The notes beneath the pieces are model-generated. The model ran no database searches. It was not told the DNA's origin and worked only from the letters and a program-made list of their open reading frames with translations. The position numbers and the translations under genes were made by a program. A stretch of DNA of 64,000 nt from Arthrobacter sp. ISL-85. GTDB taxonomy: Bacteria; Actinomycetota; Actinomycetes; Actinomycetales; Micrococcaceae. Below, piece by piece: positions 26,679 to 34,371 of the stretch. The stretch lies in the NCBI RefSeq assembly GCF_018613675.1, contig NZ_JAGGPQ010000026.1:87209-151208 (forward strand). Reading direction: 5' to 3'. The stretch's first letter is position 1, and each line of letters begins with the position of its first letter.

Positions 26679-27413
26679 TCAGTCTTGTTCGTGGTCGTAA
26701 GGGGTTTCGGAGGCGACGACGGGCACGGGAGCCACCTGGGTGTCCAGCAGCAACCGGTGTTCCATCCGGTCCTTTTTGGTGCGCAGGTAGCGGATGTTCT
26801 GTTCGCGGGACGGGACCTCGGTGGGAACCATTTCCACCACCCTCACCCCGGCCTTCGCCAGTCTGTTCTGCTTGTCCGGGTTGTTGCTTAGCAGCCGCAC
26901 CTCGTGCAGTCCCATTTCCGCCAGGATCTGGGCCGCGGCCTTGTAGCAGCGGGCATCAACCGGCAGGCCCAGCTGCTCATTGGCCTCAACGGTGTCGAAA
27001 CCGGCTTCCTGCAGTGCGTAGGCCTTGATCTTGTTGGCCAGGCCAATACCGCGGCCCTCCTGGCCGCGAAGGTAGAGCAGGGTTCCGCCGTTGTCCCGGA
27101 TCAGCTCCAGTGCGAAGGCAAGCTGCTCCCCGCAGTCGCACCGGTAGGATCCGAAAACATCCCCGGTGAGGCACTCGGAGTGCAGCCGGACAAGGGGCGC
27201 TTTTCCGTCGGTGGGAGCATTGGGGGAACTGACGGCCAAGTGCTCCACGCCGGTCACCAGGTCCGTCCACGCCTGCGCCACGAAGTCACCAAAGGCGGTG
27301 GGCAGTTGCACCACCGGCCCTCCACTGACGGGATGGGGCGCCTCACCGGACATCGGGTGGGACTTCCGGTGACCGTTGTGCGGGCTGTCGTCGCTGGCTG
27401 CCGCTGCCGTCAT
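26679..27413 (-). CDS. ribA: GTP cyclohydrolase II
   Basis: Opens GTP for riboflavin synthesis. The 244-aa protein contains the zinc cysteines in SECLTGDVFGSYRCDCGEQL, YLRGQEGRGIGLANKI and the C-terminal LSNNPDKQNRLAKAGV. Unlike the fused RibBA common in Actinobacteria, it is a separate gene, joined to ribB only by a 4-base overlap. It keeps a 40-residue N-terminal extension with no obvious motif. Confidence 0.95.
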   Translation of the reverse strand: MTAAAASDDSPHNGHRKSHPMSGEAPHPVSGGPVVQLPTAFGDFVAQAWTDLVTGVEHLAVSSPNAPTDGKAPLVRLHSECLTGDVFGSYRCDCGEQLAFALELIRDNGGTLLYLRGQEGRGIGLANKIKAYALQEAGFDTVEANEQLGLPVDARCYKAAAQILAEMGLHEVRLLSNNPDKQNRLAKAGVRVVEMVPTEVPSREQNIRYLRTKKDRMEHRLLLDTQVAPVPVVASETPYDHEQD

Positions 27414-28198
27414 CGTTTCTCCTTTTCTTCACCCGGGATCACCCGGGCATCCTCTTCCAGGCCTCCCCCGGCCCCGGCTTCAAGATACGCCACCAGGTCC
27501 TCGATGGAGATGAGGGGGCACCCATGTTCCGCTGCGAACGAACGAAGCCCGTCCAGGCGCATCATTTCGCCGTCGTCGTACACCACTTCCGCGATCACCC
27601 CTACAGGCTCAAGGCCTGCGAGGCGGCACAGGTCCACAGCGGCCTCGGTGTGGCCCTGGCGTTCCCGCACACCTCCGTCAACTGCACGGAGCGGGAAAAT
27701 ATGCCCCGGCCGCGTCACGGAGGCCGGACCGGCCTGCGGGTCCGCCAGGATGCGGGCGGTCAGCGCCCGGTCCGTGGCGGAAATTCCTGTGCTGACCCCG
27801 ATGGCCGCATCACAGGAGACGGTGTAGGCGGTGCCCTTTGCGTCCTCGTTGACGGCCGTCATTGGAGGCAATGCCATCGCATCGGCGCGGTCACCGGTCA
27901 ACGGCACGCAGATAACGCCCGAGCTGTAGCGGATGGTCCAACCCATCAGCGCCGGCGTGGCGTGCTGGGCGGCGAAGATGATGTCACCTTCGTTTTCCCG
28001 GTCCTCGTTATCGACCACCAGCACCGGACGGCCGGCGGCCATGGCTCGCACGGCGTCCGCGATGGAGTCCAGTCCCCTGCCGGGTCCGGACGACGCGCCG
28101 CCCGTAACTGGGTTGCTGGTCACCGGGTTGGTTTGCACAGGATTGCGGGCCGCGGGGCCACTGGCGACGGCGGGCTCCAGCCGTACCGCAGCGTTCAC
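27410..28198 (-). CDS. ribB: 3,4-dihydroxy-2-butanone 4-phosphate synthase
   Basis: Makes the four-carbon unit of riboflavin from ribulose 5-phosphate. After about 45 disordered residues, the RibB domain shows VDNEDRENEGDIIFAAQ (metal and substrate acids), YTVSCDAAIGVSTGISA, and GHIFPLRA with RQGHTEAAVDL. It stands alone rather than fused to RibA and overlaps both neighbours by 4 bases. A C-terminal tail ends in GEEKEKR. Confidence 0.95.
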   Translation of the reverse strand: MNAAVRLEPAVASGPAARNPVQTNPVTSNPVTGGASSGPGRGLDSIADAVRAMAAGRPVLVVDNEDRENEGDIIFAAQHATPALMGWTIRYSSGVICVPLTGDRADAMALPPMTAVNEDAKGTAYTVSCDAAIGVSTGISATDRALTARILADPQAGPASVTRPGHIFPLRAVDGGVRERQGHTEAAVDLCRLAGLEPVGVIAEVVYDDGEMMRLDGLRSFAAEHGCPLISIEDLVAYLEAGAGGGLEEDARVIPGEEKEKR

Positions 28199-28857
28199 TT
28201 GGCACCTCCCGCAATGGCGGCTTCGCCGCTGCCGGCCGGTGCCCCGGCATCACGGAACGCAAGCAGCCGTTCAGTGTACTTGGCCAGGACGTCGACCTCC
28301 AGGTTCACCCGGCTGCCCGCGGTTTTGGTACCCAGGCCGGTTTCGGCGAGGGTGGTGGGGATCAGGCCCACTTCGAACCAGGGTTCCTGTTCGGCGGCCG
28401 GGCTGACGGCCGTCACGGTGAGGGAGACGCCGTCGATGGCGATGGAGCCTTTCTCGGCGATATAGCGGGCCAGGTTGGCGGGGACACCGAAGCGCAGCCG
28501 CTCCCAGTTGCCTTGGGGTTCCCGCTCCAGCAGGACGCCCACCCCGTCCACGTGGCCTTGCACCACGTGACCGTCCAGGCGGCCGCCCGCGGGAACGCAG
28601 CGCTCCAGGTTGACGGAGTCACCCGCAGTAAGCTCGCCGATGGTGCTCCGGACCAGGGTCTCCCCCATGACGTCCACGCTGAACTCCTTGCCGTCAATCG
28701 CGGTTGCCGTGAGGCAGACCCCGTTCACGGCAATGGAGCCGCCCAGCGCCAGTCCTTCGGTGGAAGCGGGCGCGTGCAGCCGGACGATGGCGCTGGTGTT
28801 GCCGTCCCGCTCCACGGACAGCACCTGCCCCTGCTCGGCAATAATTCCGGTGAACAT
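28195..28857 (-). CDS. ribE: Riboflavin synthase alpha chain
   Basis: Dismutates two lumazines to riboflavin. The 220-aa protein has the two duplicated lumazine-binding domains: the first starts MFTGIIAEQGQVLSVE, contains GGSIAVNGVCLTA, the second contains GSIAIDGVSLTV. Both halves are intact. It overlaps ribB by 4 bases and shares one base with ribD (TGATG). Called ribC in some actinobacterial annotations. Confidence 0.96.
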   Translation of the reverse strand: MFTGIIAEQGQVLSVERDGNTSAIVRLHAPASTEGLALGGSIAVNGVCLTATAIDGKEFSVDVMGETLVRSTIGELTAGDSVNLERCVPAGGRLDGHVVQGHVDGVGVLLEREPQGNWERLRFGVPANLARYIAEKGSIAIDGVSLTVTAVSPAAEQEPWFEVGLIPTTLAETGLGTKTAGSRVNLEVDVLAKYTERLLAFRDAGAPAGSGEAAIAGGAK

Positions 28858-29996
28858 CAGTAGCCTCCCTGGGCTTGCTCCGCGTTATCGCGGGTAGTTT
28901 GGTGATCGAGTGCAACTTTCCGTTGCGGTCTGAGGTGGAGTCGCAGGTCCCGGCCCAGCGTCCGCACCGCGCCGCCGTCGGACGCGTCCCACTCCCATTG
29001 CTGGGCGTCCGGAAGGCTGGTGATGCCCAAGCCGTTCAGTGCGGGGGTGCCGGACCCCAGCAAGGTGGGGGCCAGGTACACGATGAGTTCGTCAACCAGG
29101 CCCGCCGACAGGAAGGAGCTCAGGATTCTTGAGCCGCCCTCGACCATGACGTGCCGGACGCCGGACGAGTACAGCATGGACAACGCTTCGTGGGGGTCAC
29201 GGGTGGGGAGGTGGACAGCCAGACCGTCATCGCCAAGGATTGCGGCGTCATCCGGAACGTTGCGGAAGCCCATAACGGCACGAACCGGTTGCTTGCGCGC
29301 AGGGTTGCCGGAGGCATCGCGGGCGGTCAGCCGCGGGTTGTCCACCAGCACGGTCTGGGTCCCCACGAGGATGGCGTCGATGCGGCTGCGGATTCCGTGG
29401 TTGTCCGCGAGGGACTCAGGGCTGGAGATCCACTGGCTGGTGCCGTCTTCGGCGGCGATCCGGGCATCAAGGGTCTGCGCGATGTGGAGGGTGACGAACG
29501 GCCGCCTGGCAGCCACCGCCTCAAACCACTGGCGGTTCAGGTCCAGGGCTTCGTCGGCGCCCAGACCGCTGCGGACCCGGACCCCGGCTGCGCGCAGCGT
29601 TGCGGCGCCACCGGCAGCGGGGTCATGGGGGTCATCCACGGCGTAGACCACATCCGTGATCCCGGCGGCAATGATCGCTTCCGTACACGGCCCCGTACGG
29701 CCCACGTGGTTGCAGGGTTCCAGCGTGACCACCATGGTGCAGCCGGAAATGTCCAGTCCGACGGCGGCGGCCTGGGCAATGGCGTCGGCTTCGGCATGTG
29801 CGGTGCCGGCACCGCGGTGGTAGCCGGCAACGAGGTGCCGGCCGTCAGGGCCCACGACGACGGCGCCCACCAGGGGATTCGCACCGCGTGGGCCTTTCAG
29901 TGCTGCCTGGAGGGCATCCTCCATGGCGCGGGTTTCGGCGGCGCTGAAGGCAGTGACCACTCCTACGGCGGGCTGGAGCTTGACGGCGCCCGTCAT
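28857..29996 (-). CDS. ribD: Bifunctional riboflavin deaminase/reductase
   Basis: Carries out the second and third riboflavin steps. The 379-aa protein has an N-terminal cytidine-deaminase-like domain with zinc ligands in AHAEADAI and LEPCNHVGRTGPCTEAI, and a C-terminal reductase domain of the DHFR type (about 160-370; MVEGGSRILSSF). The ATG at 29996 overlaps the stop of a short leader ORF (ATGA) and has no ribosome binding site of its own within 15 bases, so translation probably depends on coupling. It heads the rib operon below the FMN riboswitch. Confidence 0.95.
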   Translation of the reverse strand: MTGAVKLQPAVGVVTAFSAAETRAMEDALQAALKGPRGANPLVGAVVVGPDGRHLVAGYHRGAGTAHAEADAIAQAAAVGLDISGCTMVVTLEPCNHVGRTGPCTEAIIAAGITDVVYAVDDPHDPAAGGAATLRAAGVRVRSGLGADEALDLNRQWFEAVAARRPFVTLHIAQTLDARIAAEDGTSQWISSPESLADNHGIRSRIDAILVGTQTVLVDNPRLTARDASGNPARKQPVRAVMGFRNVPDDAAILGDDGLAVHLPTRDPHEALSMLYSSGVRHVMVEGGSRILSSFLSAGLVDELIVYLAPTLLGSGTPALNGLGITSLPDAQQWEWDASDGGAVRTLGRDLRLHLRPQRKVALDHQTTRDNAEQAQGGY

Positions 29997-30076
29997 GCGA
30001 CGGCCGTTGTGGAGTTGGTGCCTGCCTTTGAAGCGGCAGGACTTGCGGCGTTAAAGAGCCATCGCTGGGGGTTCAT
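29993..30076 (-). CDS. Short leader ORF between FMN riboswitch and ribD (27 aa)
   Basis: ATG at 30076, with AAGGAA ten bases upstream, opens a 27-codon frame (begins MNPQRWLFNAA, ends TTAVA) whose TGA overlaps the ribD ATG. The peptide itself has no motif. Its likely task is to carry ribosomes to ribD. Its start codon and Shine-Dalgarno sit in the loop of the hairpin at 30056-30114, so folding could control access. Confidence 0.5.
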   Translation of the reverse strand: MNPQRWLFNAASPAASKAGTNSTTAVA

Positions 30077-30114
30077 TCGTGTGTCGTTCCTTCCCTGTCG
30101 AACCGCGATGGCTC
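30056..30114 (-). promoter_or_regulatory. Hairpin in the rib leader, probable expression platform
   Basis: Ten-base arms GAGCCATCGC and GCGATGGCTC (minus strand; plus positions 30105-30114 and 30056-30065) enclose 39 bases that hold the ribosome binding site and ATG of the short leader ORF. The 3' arm is followed by only CTTTAA, so sequestering translation is at least as likely as termination. Confidence 0.5.
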
Positions 30115-30171
30115 CGGGGATACGACAGCAGAACGCTGCGGAGCCCAAAGGCTGCGCAGATACAGCTGTAC

Positions 30172-30312
30172 GTGCTTCTCTCATCCAGACTTTAACTGTC
30201 GGTACCGGAATTCCACCGGTTCAACCGTCTGCCGGAGGCCTCCTGGGAGAACGCCGGCGCGCGGGTCGCGGACTGTCACCGCCGGTTCGGACTTACACCG
30301 ACCCCGGAGCAC
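30172..30312 (-). promoter_or_regulatory. FMN riboswitch (RFN element)
   Basis: On the minus strand the conserved RFN segments follow in order: GGGGTCGGTG, ACCGGCGGTGACAGTCCGCGA, a variable GC-rich arm, GGTGGAATTCCGGTACCGACAG and TAAAGTCTGGATGAGAGAAG. The outermost stem pairs GTGCT with AGCAC (30308-30312 with 30172-30176). It binds flavin mononucleotide and should lower ribD-ribE-ribB-ribA-ribH expression when FMN is plentiful. The promoter must lie in the 43 bases after rpe or transcription must enter from rpe. Confidence 0.93.
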
Positions 30313-30355
30313 GTATGTGTGTTGTTATTCTGCCACAACCGGAATGGGTTCCCGG

Positions 30356-31033
30356 TTATTCCGTCGCCGCACGTAATGTCCGGCTGCCCTTTGCCCGCAG
30401 CAGGTCGATGGCCGCGGACGGATCATCGGCGCCGTACACGGCGGAACCGGCCACAAAGACGTTGGCCCCGGCCTCGGCAGCGCGGGCAATGGTCTCTTCC
30501 GTGATGCCGCCGTCCACCTGGATGGCCACCCCCAGCCCGGAGCCCTCCACGGCCGCACGGGCCCTGCGGATCTTGGGCAGGGTGATGTCCAGGAACGCCT
30601 GGCCGCCGAAGCCCGGTTCCACGGTCATGATAAGCAGCATGTCCAGCTCCGGCAGCATGTCCAGGTAGGGCTCCACCGGGGTCGCGGGGCGCAGTGCCAT
30701 CCCCGCCTTGGCTCCCCTGCTGCGCAGTTCCCTTGCCAGTTTGATCGGCGCAATCGAGGCCTCTGCGTGGAAAGTGACGGACGCAAGGCCGGCGTCCGCG
30801 AATCCGGGCGCCCAGCGGTCCGCATCGGCAATCATCAGGTGGGCATCGAGCGGAACCGGGCTGACGGCCTGGATCCGCTGCACGACGGGCAACCCGATGG
30901 TCAGGTTGGGGACGAAGTGGTTGTCCATGACGTCCACGTGCACGGCATCGGCGTTGCTGATCCGCTGCAGTTCGGCCTCAAGGTTGACAAAGTCGGCGGA
31001 GAGGATGCTCGGGTTGATGCAGCATTGAGTCAC
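30356..31033 (-). CDS. rpe: Ribulose-phosphate 3-epimerase
   Basis: Interconverts ribulose 5-phosphate and xylulose 5-phosphate, and so supplies the RibB substrate too. The 225-aa TIM barrel shows CCINPSILSADF, VHVDVMDNHFVPNLT, DAHLMIADADRW, MTVEPGFGGQAF and the phosphate loop VAGSAVYGADD. The GTG at 31033 has AAAGG seven bases upstream; another GTG at 31048 lacks one. It ends 43 bases before the riboswitch on the same strand. Confidence 0.96.
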   Translation of the reverse strand: MTQCCINPSILSADFVNLEAELQRISNADAVHVDVMDNHFVPNLTIGLPVVQRIQAVSPVPLDAHLMIADADRWAPGFADAGLASVTFHAEASIAPIKLARELRSRGAKAGMALRPATPVEPYLDMLPELDMLLIMTVEPGFGGQAFLDITLPKIRRARAAVEGSGLGVAIQVDGGITEETIARAAEAGANVFVAGSAVYGADDPSAAIDLLRAKGSRTLRAATE

Positions 31034-31084
31034 GGGGATGCCTTTCACTGAAGGTGCTTTGGTCTCACGGTGTTGTGGTCACGG

Positions 31085-31135
31085 GAAAGCTGACCAGGCG
31101 GCGTTCTTCCGGGTCTAGCTTTCGTTCCTGGTCAG
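31085..31135 (-). terminator. Competing hairpins between rsmB and rpe
   Basis: Two overlapping pairings cannot form together: CTGACCAGG/CCTGGTCAG (31090-31098 with 31127-31135) and GAAAGCT/AGCTTTC (31085-31091 with 31117-31123). On the minus strand the larger stem is followed by CTTTCCCG, a weak U-run. This may be a terminator or attenuator in the def-fmt-rsmB-rpe run. Confidence 0.35.
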
Positions 31136-31148
31136 GCTTCCGCCCCGA

Positions 31149-32777
31149 TCATGCTTTCTTTTTTATGAGGGCCAGGAACATCGCGTCGGTGTGGTGGATG
31201 TGGGGCCAGAGCTGGGCCGTCAGCTCATGGCCGGCACCGAGGCTGCCGGTCAGGCTGACTGCGTCCAGGGCGGCACCGGCGTCAAGGAGTTCGAGGTCGG
31301 TGCGCTTCCGCACGACGTCGGCAACAACAGCTGTGGTTTCGGCAGGATGCGGTGAACAGGTTACGTAGGCCACCACGCCCCCTGGCCGGACAGCCGCGAG
31401 GGCAGAAGCCAGCAGTTCGCGCTGCAGCGGACCGAGGTCTGCGATGTCCTTGGGCGAGCGGCGCCACCGGGACTCGGGCCTGCGGCGAAGTGCCCCAAGG
31501 CCTGTGCAGGGAACGTCCACCAGGACACGGTCATACCGCTCCGGCTGCTCCCCTCCCACGTCCCGGCCGTCCCCGGTGCGGACCTGCCAGCTGCCGTGCG
31601 GAATGGCGGACAGTGCCTGGCTGACCAGCTTGGCGCGATGCGGGGCAGGTTCGTTTGCGAGAAGCGTGGCACCCCGCTGGTGTGCCAATGCGCCAAGGAG
31701 CGCAGCCTTTCCTCCGGGCCCGGCGCAGAGGTCCAGCCACGCTTCAGGGTCTTCGGCCATGGATGCACTTCCAGCGCCGCTTCCTCCTCCTGGCGTTCCG
31801 AGGTCCACTGCGGCCAAGGCCCGTGCCACCAGCTGGGAACCGACGTCCTGCACCCTGGTGGTACCGGCGCGGACAGAGGCCAGGCGGCCCAGGTCTCCGC
31901 CGCTGGAAAGTGCAGAGCCTTCAACCAGGTCCCCGGGGGTGGCGCCGTTTTCCAGTGCCTCGTCCAGGCTGCCCAGTCCGGGCAGGGCCACGAGGTTGAC
32001 GACAGGTGCCTCGTTGTCTGCTTCCAGCAGTTGGTCGATCTCGGCTGCAGAACGGCCGTGCGCCACGAGCGACTGGCGCATGGCCCGGACGATCCATTCG
32101 GGGTGGGCGTACCTCACCGCGGCTACCTTCGTAGCGTCGGTTTCGCCTTCCACCAGCAGGTCTAGCCATTCCTCAAGGCTCCGGGCGGCGACCTTGCGAA
32201 GAACGGCGTTGATCAGTGTGGACGGGCCGGCGCCGATCACCGCCCGGGCGAGCCCCACGGTCTGGTCCAGTGCCGCGTGGGCGGGGACCCGCATGGCCAG
32301 CAACTGGTGGGCACCGATGCGGAGGGCGTCCAGGATGGCCGGGTCAAGCTGGGCGAGGGGACGGTCCACGCATCGCGCCAGGACAGCGTCATAGGTGCCT
32401 TGGCTGCGCAGGGCCCCATAGCTCAGTTCGGTGGCGAAGCCGGCGTCCCTCTTGTCCAGATGGTGGTGCCGGATCCGTGCCGGCAGCACCAGGTTGGCGT
32501 AGGCGTCCTCAGCCGCCACGGCGCGCAGCACTTCGAAGGCCACCAGGCGGGCGGGGTCCGCGCGCCTGGTTCGCTGGGACGGCGCCTGCTCAGTGAAGCT
32601 CCGTTGCGGCCCGCGGTTGCGTTCCCGGCCCTTGGCATTCCGCCGGCTGGCGTCCCGGGTGTTGCCGTTGCCCCGACCGCCGCCGGCAGGTCCGCCAGCG
32701 CCCTGCGCGCCTTTCCCGGCGCCGCTGCGTCCCCCGGAACTTCCCCGTCCGCCTGTGTTGCCTTCGGACCCGGTCAT
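31149..32777 (-). CDS. rsmB: 16S rRNA (cytosine-C5) methyltransferase RsmB/NOP2 family
   Basis: Methylates a cytosine in 16S rRNA using S-adenosylmethionine. The 542-aa protein has an unusual N-terminal 65 residues rich in Gly/Arg/Ser (RGG-like), then a NusB-like RNA-binding domain (about 70-215), then the Rossmann methyltransferase with LDLCAGPGGKA, VDVPCTGLGALRRRP (catalytic Cys in PCTG) and VTCSPHPAETT (second Cys; here TCSPHP). Its ATG overlaps the fmt stop by 4 bases. The RGG-like start may add RNA affinity. Confidence 0.94.
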   Translation of the reverse strand: MTGSEGNTGGRGSSGGRSGAGKGAQGAGGPAGGGRGNGNTRDASRRNAKGRERNRGPQRSFTEQAPSQRTRRADPARLVAFEVLRAVAAEDAYANLVLPARIRHHHLDKRDAGFATELSYGALRSQGTYDAVLARCVDRPLAQLDPAILDALRIGAHQLLAMRVPAHAALDQTVGLARAVIGAGPSTLINAVLRKVAARSLEEWLDLLVEGETDATKVAAVRYAHPEWIVRAMRQSLVAHGRSAAEIDQLLEADNEAPVVNLVALPGLGSLDEALENGATPGDLVEGSALSSGGDLGRLASVRAGTTRVQDVGSQLVARALAAVDLGTPGGGSGAGSASMAEDPEAWLDLCAGPGGKAALLGALAHQRGATLLANEPAPHRAKLVSQALSAIPHGSWQVRTGDGRDVGGEQPERYDRVLVDVPCTGLGALRRRPESRWRRSPKDIADLGPLQRELLASALAAVRPGGVVAYVTCSPHPAETTAVVADVVRKRTDLELLDAGAALDAVSLTGSLGAGHELTAQLWPHIHHTDAMFLALIKKKA

Positions 32778-33694
32778 TCGAACACCACGCTCTCCAGTGA
32801 AGCCAAACCGCGCGCCCAGTCGGCGGCGGCCATCATCTTTTTCCCGGCGGGCTGGATCCGGGTAAGTTCCACCGCGTGCGACCCCGTTCCAACCAGTACG
32901 GATTTCCCCTCCAGCGCCACGGACCCCGGGGCAAGCCGGGAAACCTCCGGCCGCAGCCGGACCGGCTCGAGCTTGACCCGTTGCCCATCCAGCAGGGTCC
33001 ATGCACCGGGCTCGGGGGTGACACCGCGTGCCTGCCTGCTGATGGCAAGGGCCGGATGGGCCCAGTTGACGTGGCCATCCTCCAGGGTCAGTTTCGGCGC
33101 AAGCGAGACATCGCCCGCCTGTGGCTGCGGTGATGCTTTCCCGGCGTCGATGGCAGACAGCGTCTGGGCCAGCAGTACGGCGCCGCTGTGGGACAGCCGT
33201 TCAAGGAGATCACCGGCAGTGTCCTGGGGTTTGACCGTTTCCGTCAGGGTGCCGAAGACGGGTCCGGTGTCCAGGCCTTCCTCAAGCTGGAAGGTCACGG
33301 CGCCGGTGACGTCGTCGCCGGCCATGACGGCCCGCTGGACAGGCGCCGCCCCCCGCCAGGCCGGGAGCAGGGAAAAGTGCAGGTTGACCCAGCCGTGGTG
33401 CGGTATGCGGAGGGCATCGCGGGGAACCAGGCCGCCGTAGGCAACGATGGCCGCAACGTCCGGCTGGACGGCGGTAATACCGGCTATGGCTTCGGCATCG
33501 ACCCGCGCGGCGTGGATCACCTCAATGCCCAGTTCAGCAGCCCGTTGCGAAACGGGCGACGGCGTCAGCACACGTTTCCGGCCCACCGGCGCATCGGGCC
33601 TGGTCAGGACGGCGACGACGTTGAACCCGGCATCAACAAGTGCGTCCAGGGATGGAACTGCGACGGCGGGTGTCCCCGCGAAGAGGACCCTCAC
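32774..33694 (-). CDS. fmt: Methionyl-tRNA formyltransferase
   Basis: Formylates initiator Met-tRNA. The 306-aa protein starts MRVLFAGTPAVAVPSLDAL, carries the formyltetrahydrofolate and catalytic motif NLHFSLLPAWRGAAP (Asn-His) and LEEGLDTGPV (Asp), and has the C-terminal OB-fold that binds tRNA. Standard length. The GTG start at 33694 overlaps the def stop. Confidence 0.97.
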   Translation of the reverse strand: MRVLFAGTPAVAVPSLDALVDAGFNVVAVLTRPDAPVGRKRVLTPSPVSQRAAELGIEVIHAARVDAEAIAGITAVQPDVAAIVAYGGLVPRDALRIPHHGWVNLHFSLLPAWRGAAPVQRAVMAGDDVTGAVTFQLEEGLDTGPVFGTLTETVKPQDTAGDLLERLSHSGAVLLAQTLSAIDAGKASPQPQAGDVSLAPKLTLEDGHVNWAHPALAISRQARGVTPEPGAWTLLDGQRVKLEPVRLRPEVSRLAPGSVALEGKSVLVGTGSHAVELTRIQPAGKKMMAAADWARGLASLESVVFE

Positions 33695-34293
33695 CCGGCT
33701 GCGCCGAAGCTGGAGCCGGGGGTGCTGGTTCCGCCAAAGCTTGCCCCGCCGAAGCTCGACCCAACACTCTTGGCGCGTTTGGCTGTGGTGCGCTCGGTGA
33801 CGGCGTCGTATTTGGCGTTGCGGATGGACCGCAGCGCTGCCTTCCGGTCTTCGCCCTCAAGGCGGTCGGTGTAAAGGATGCCGTCCAAGTGGTCGTTCTC
33901 ATGCTGGAAGCAACGCGCCAGCATGCCTTCCGCGTCGATGGATACCGGGTTCCCGTGCATGTCCACGCCGGTGATCCGCGTGGCTCGGAACCGGCGGACC
34001 GGGAAGCCGAGGCCCGGGATGGACAGGCAGCCTTCCACGTGGTCCGGCTGGTAGTCCTCGCTGTTCTCCAGGACAGGGTTGATGATGTGCCCTTCGACGC
34101 CGTCGATCCGGTAGGTGAAGATGCGCTTACTGACGCCAATTTGGGGAGCGGCGAGCCCGGCTCCGTCCACATCCTCCATGGTCTCGGTCATATCGGCGAC
34201 CAATTTGGCAAGCTCGGGTCCGAATTCCGTCACGGGATCGGCAACTGTGCGCAACACAGGATCGCCGATGATGCGGATATTCAGAATGGCCAT
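33691..34293 (-). CDS. def: Peptide deformylase
   Basis: Removes the formyl group from nascent proteins. The 200-aa metalloprotein has all three motifs, GAGLAAPQIG, EGCLSIPG and QHENDHLDG, with metal ligands Cys and two His. The last 25 residues form a low-complexity tail of repeated SSFGG/SFGG units (ends TPGSSFGAAG), unusual for the family and perhaps disordered. Coupled with fmt by a 4-base overlap. Confidence 0.96.
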   Translation of the reverse strand: MAILNIRIIGDPVLRTVADPVTEFGPELAKLVADMTETMEDVDGAGLAAPQIGVSKRIFTYRIDGVEGHIINPVLENSEDYQPDHVEGCLSIPGLGFPVRRFRATRITGVDMHGNPVSIDAEGMLARCFQHENDHLDGILYTDRLEGEDRKAALRSIRNAKYDAVTERTTAKRAKSVGSSFGGASFGGTSTPGSSFGAAG

Positions 34294-34371
34294 GCGCTGT
34301 GTGTCCTCACGGTTGGCGGCAAAGGGAACCTATCCAGTTTAGGTGCAGTCTCTTCACGTGCACCGTTTGCC

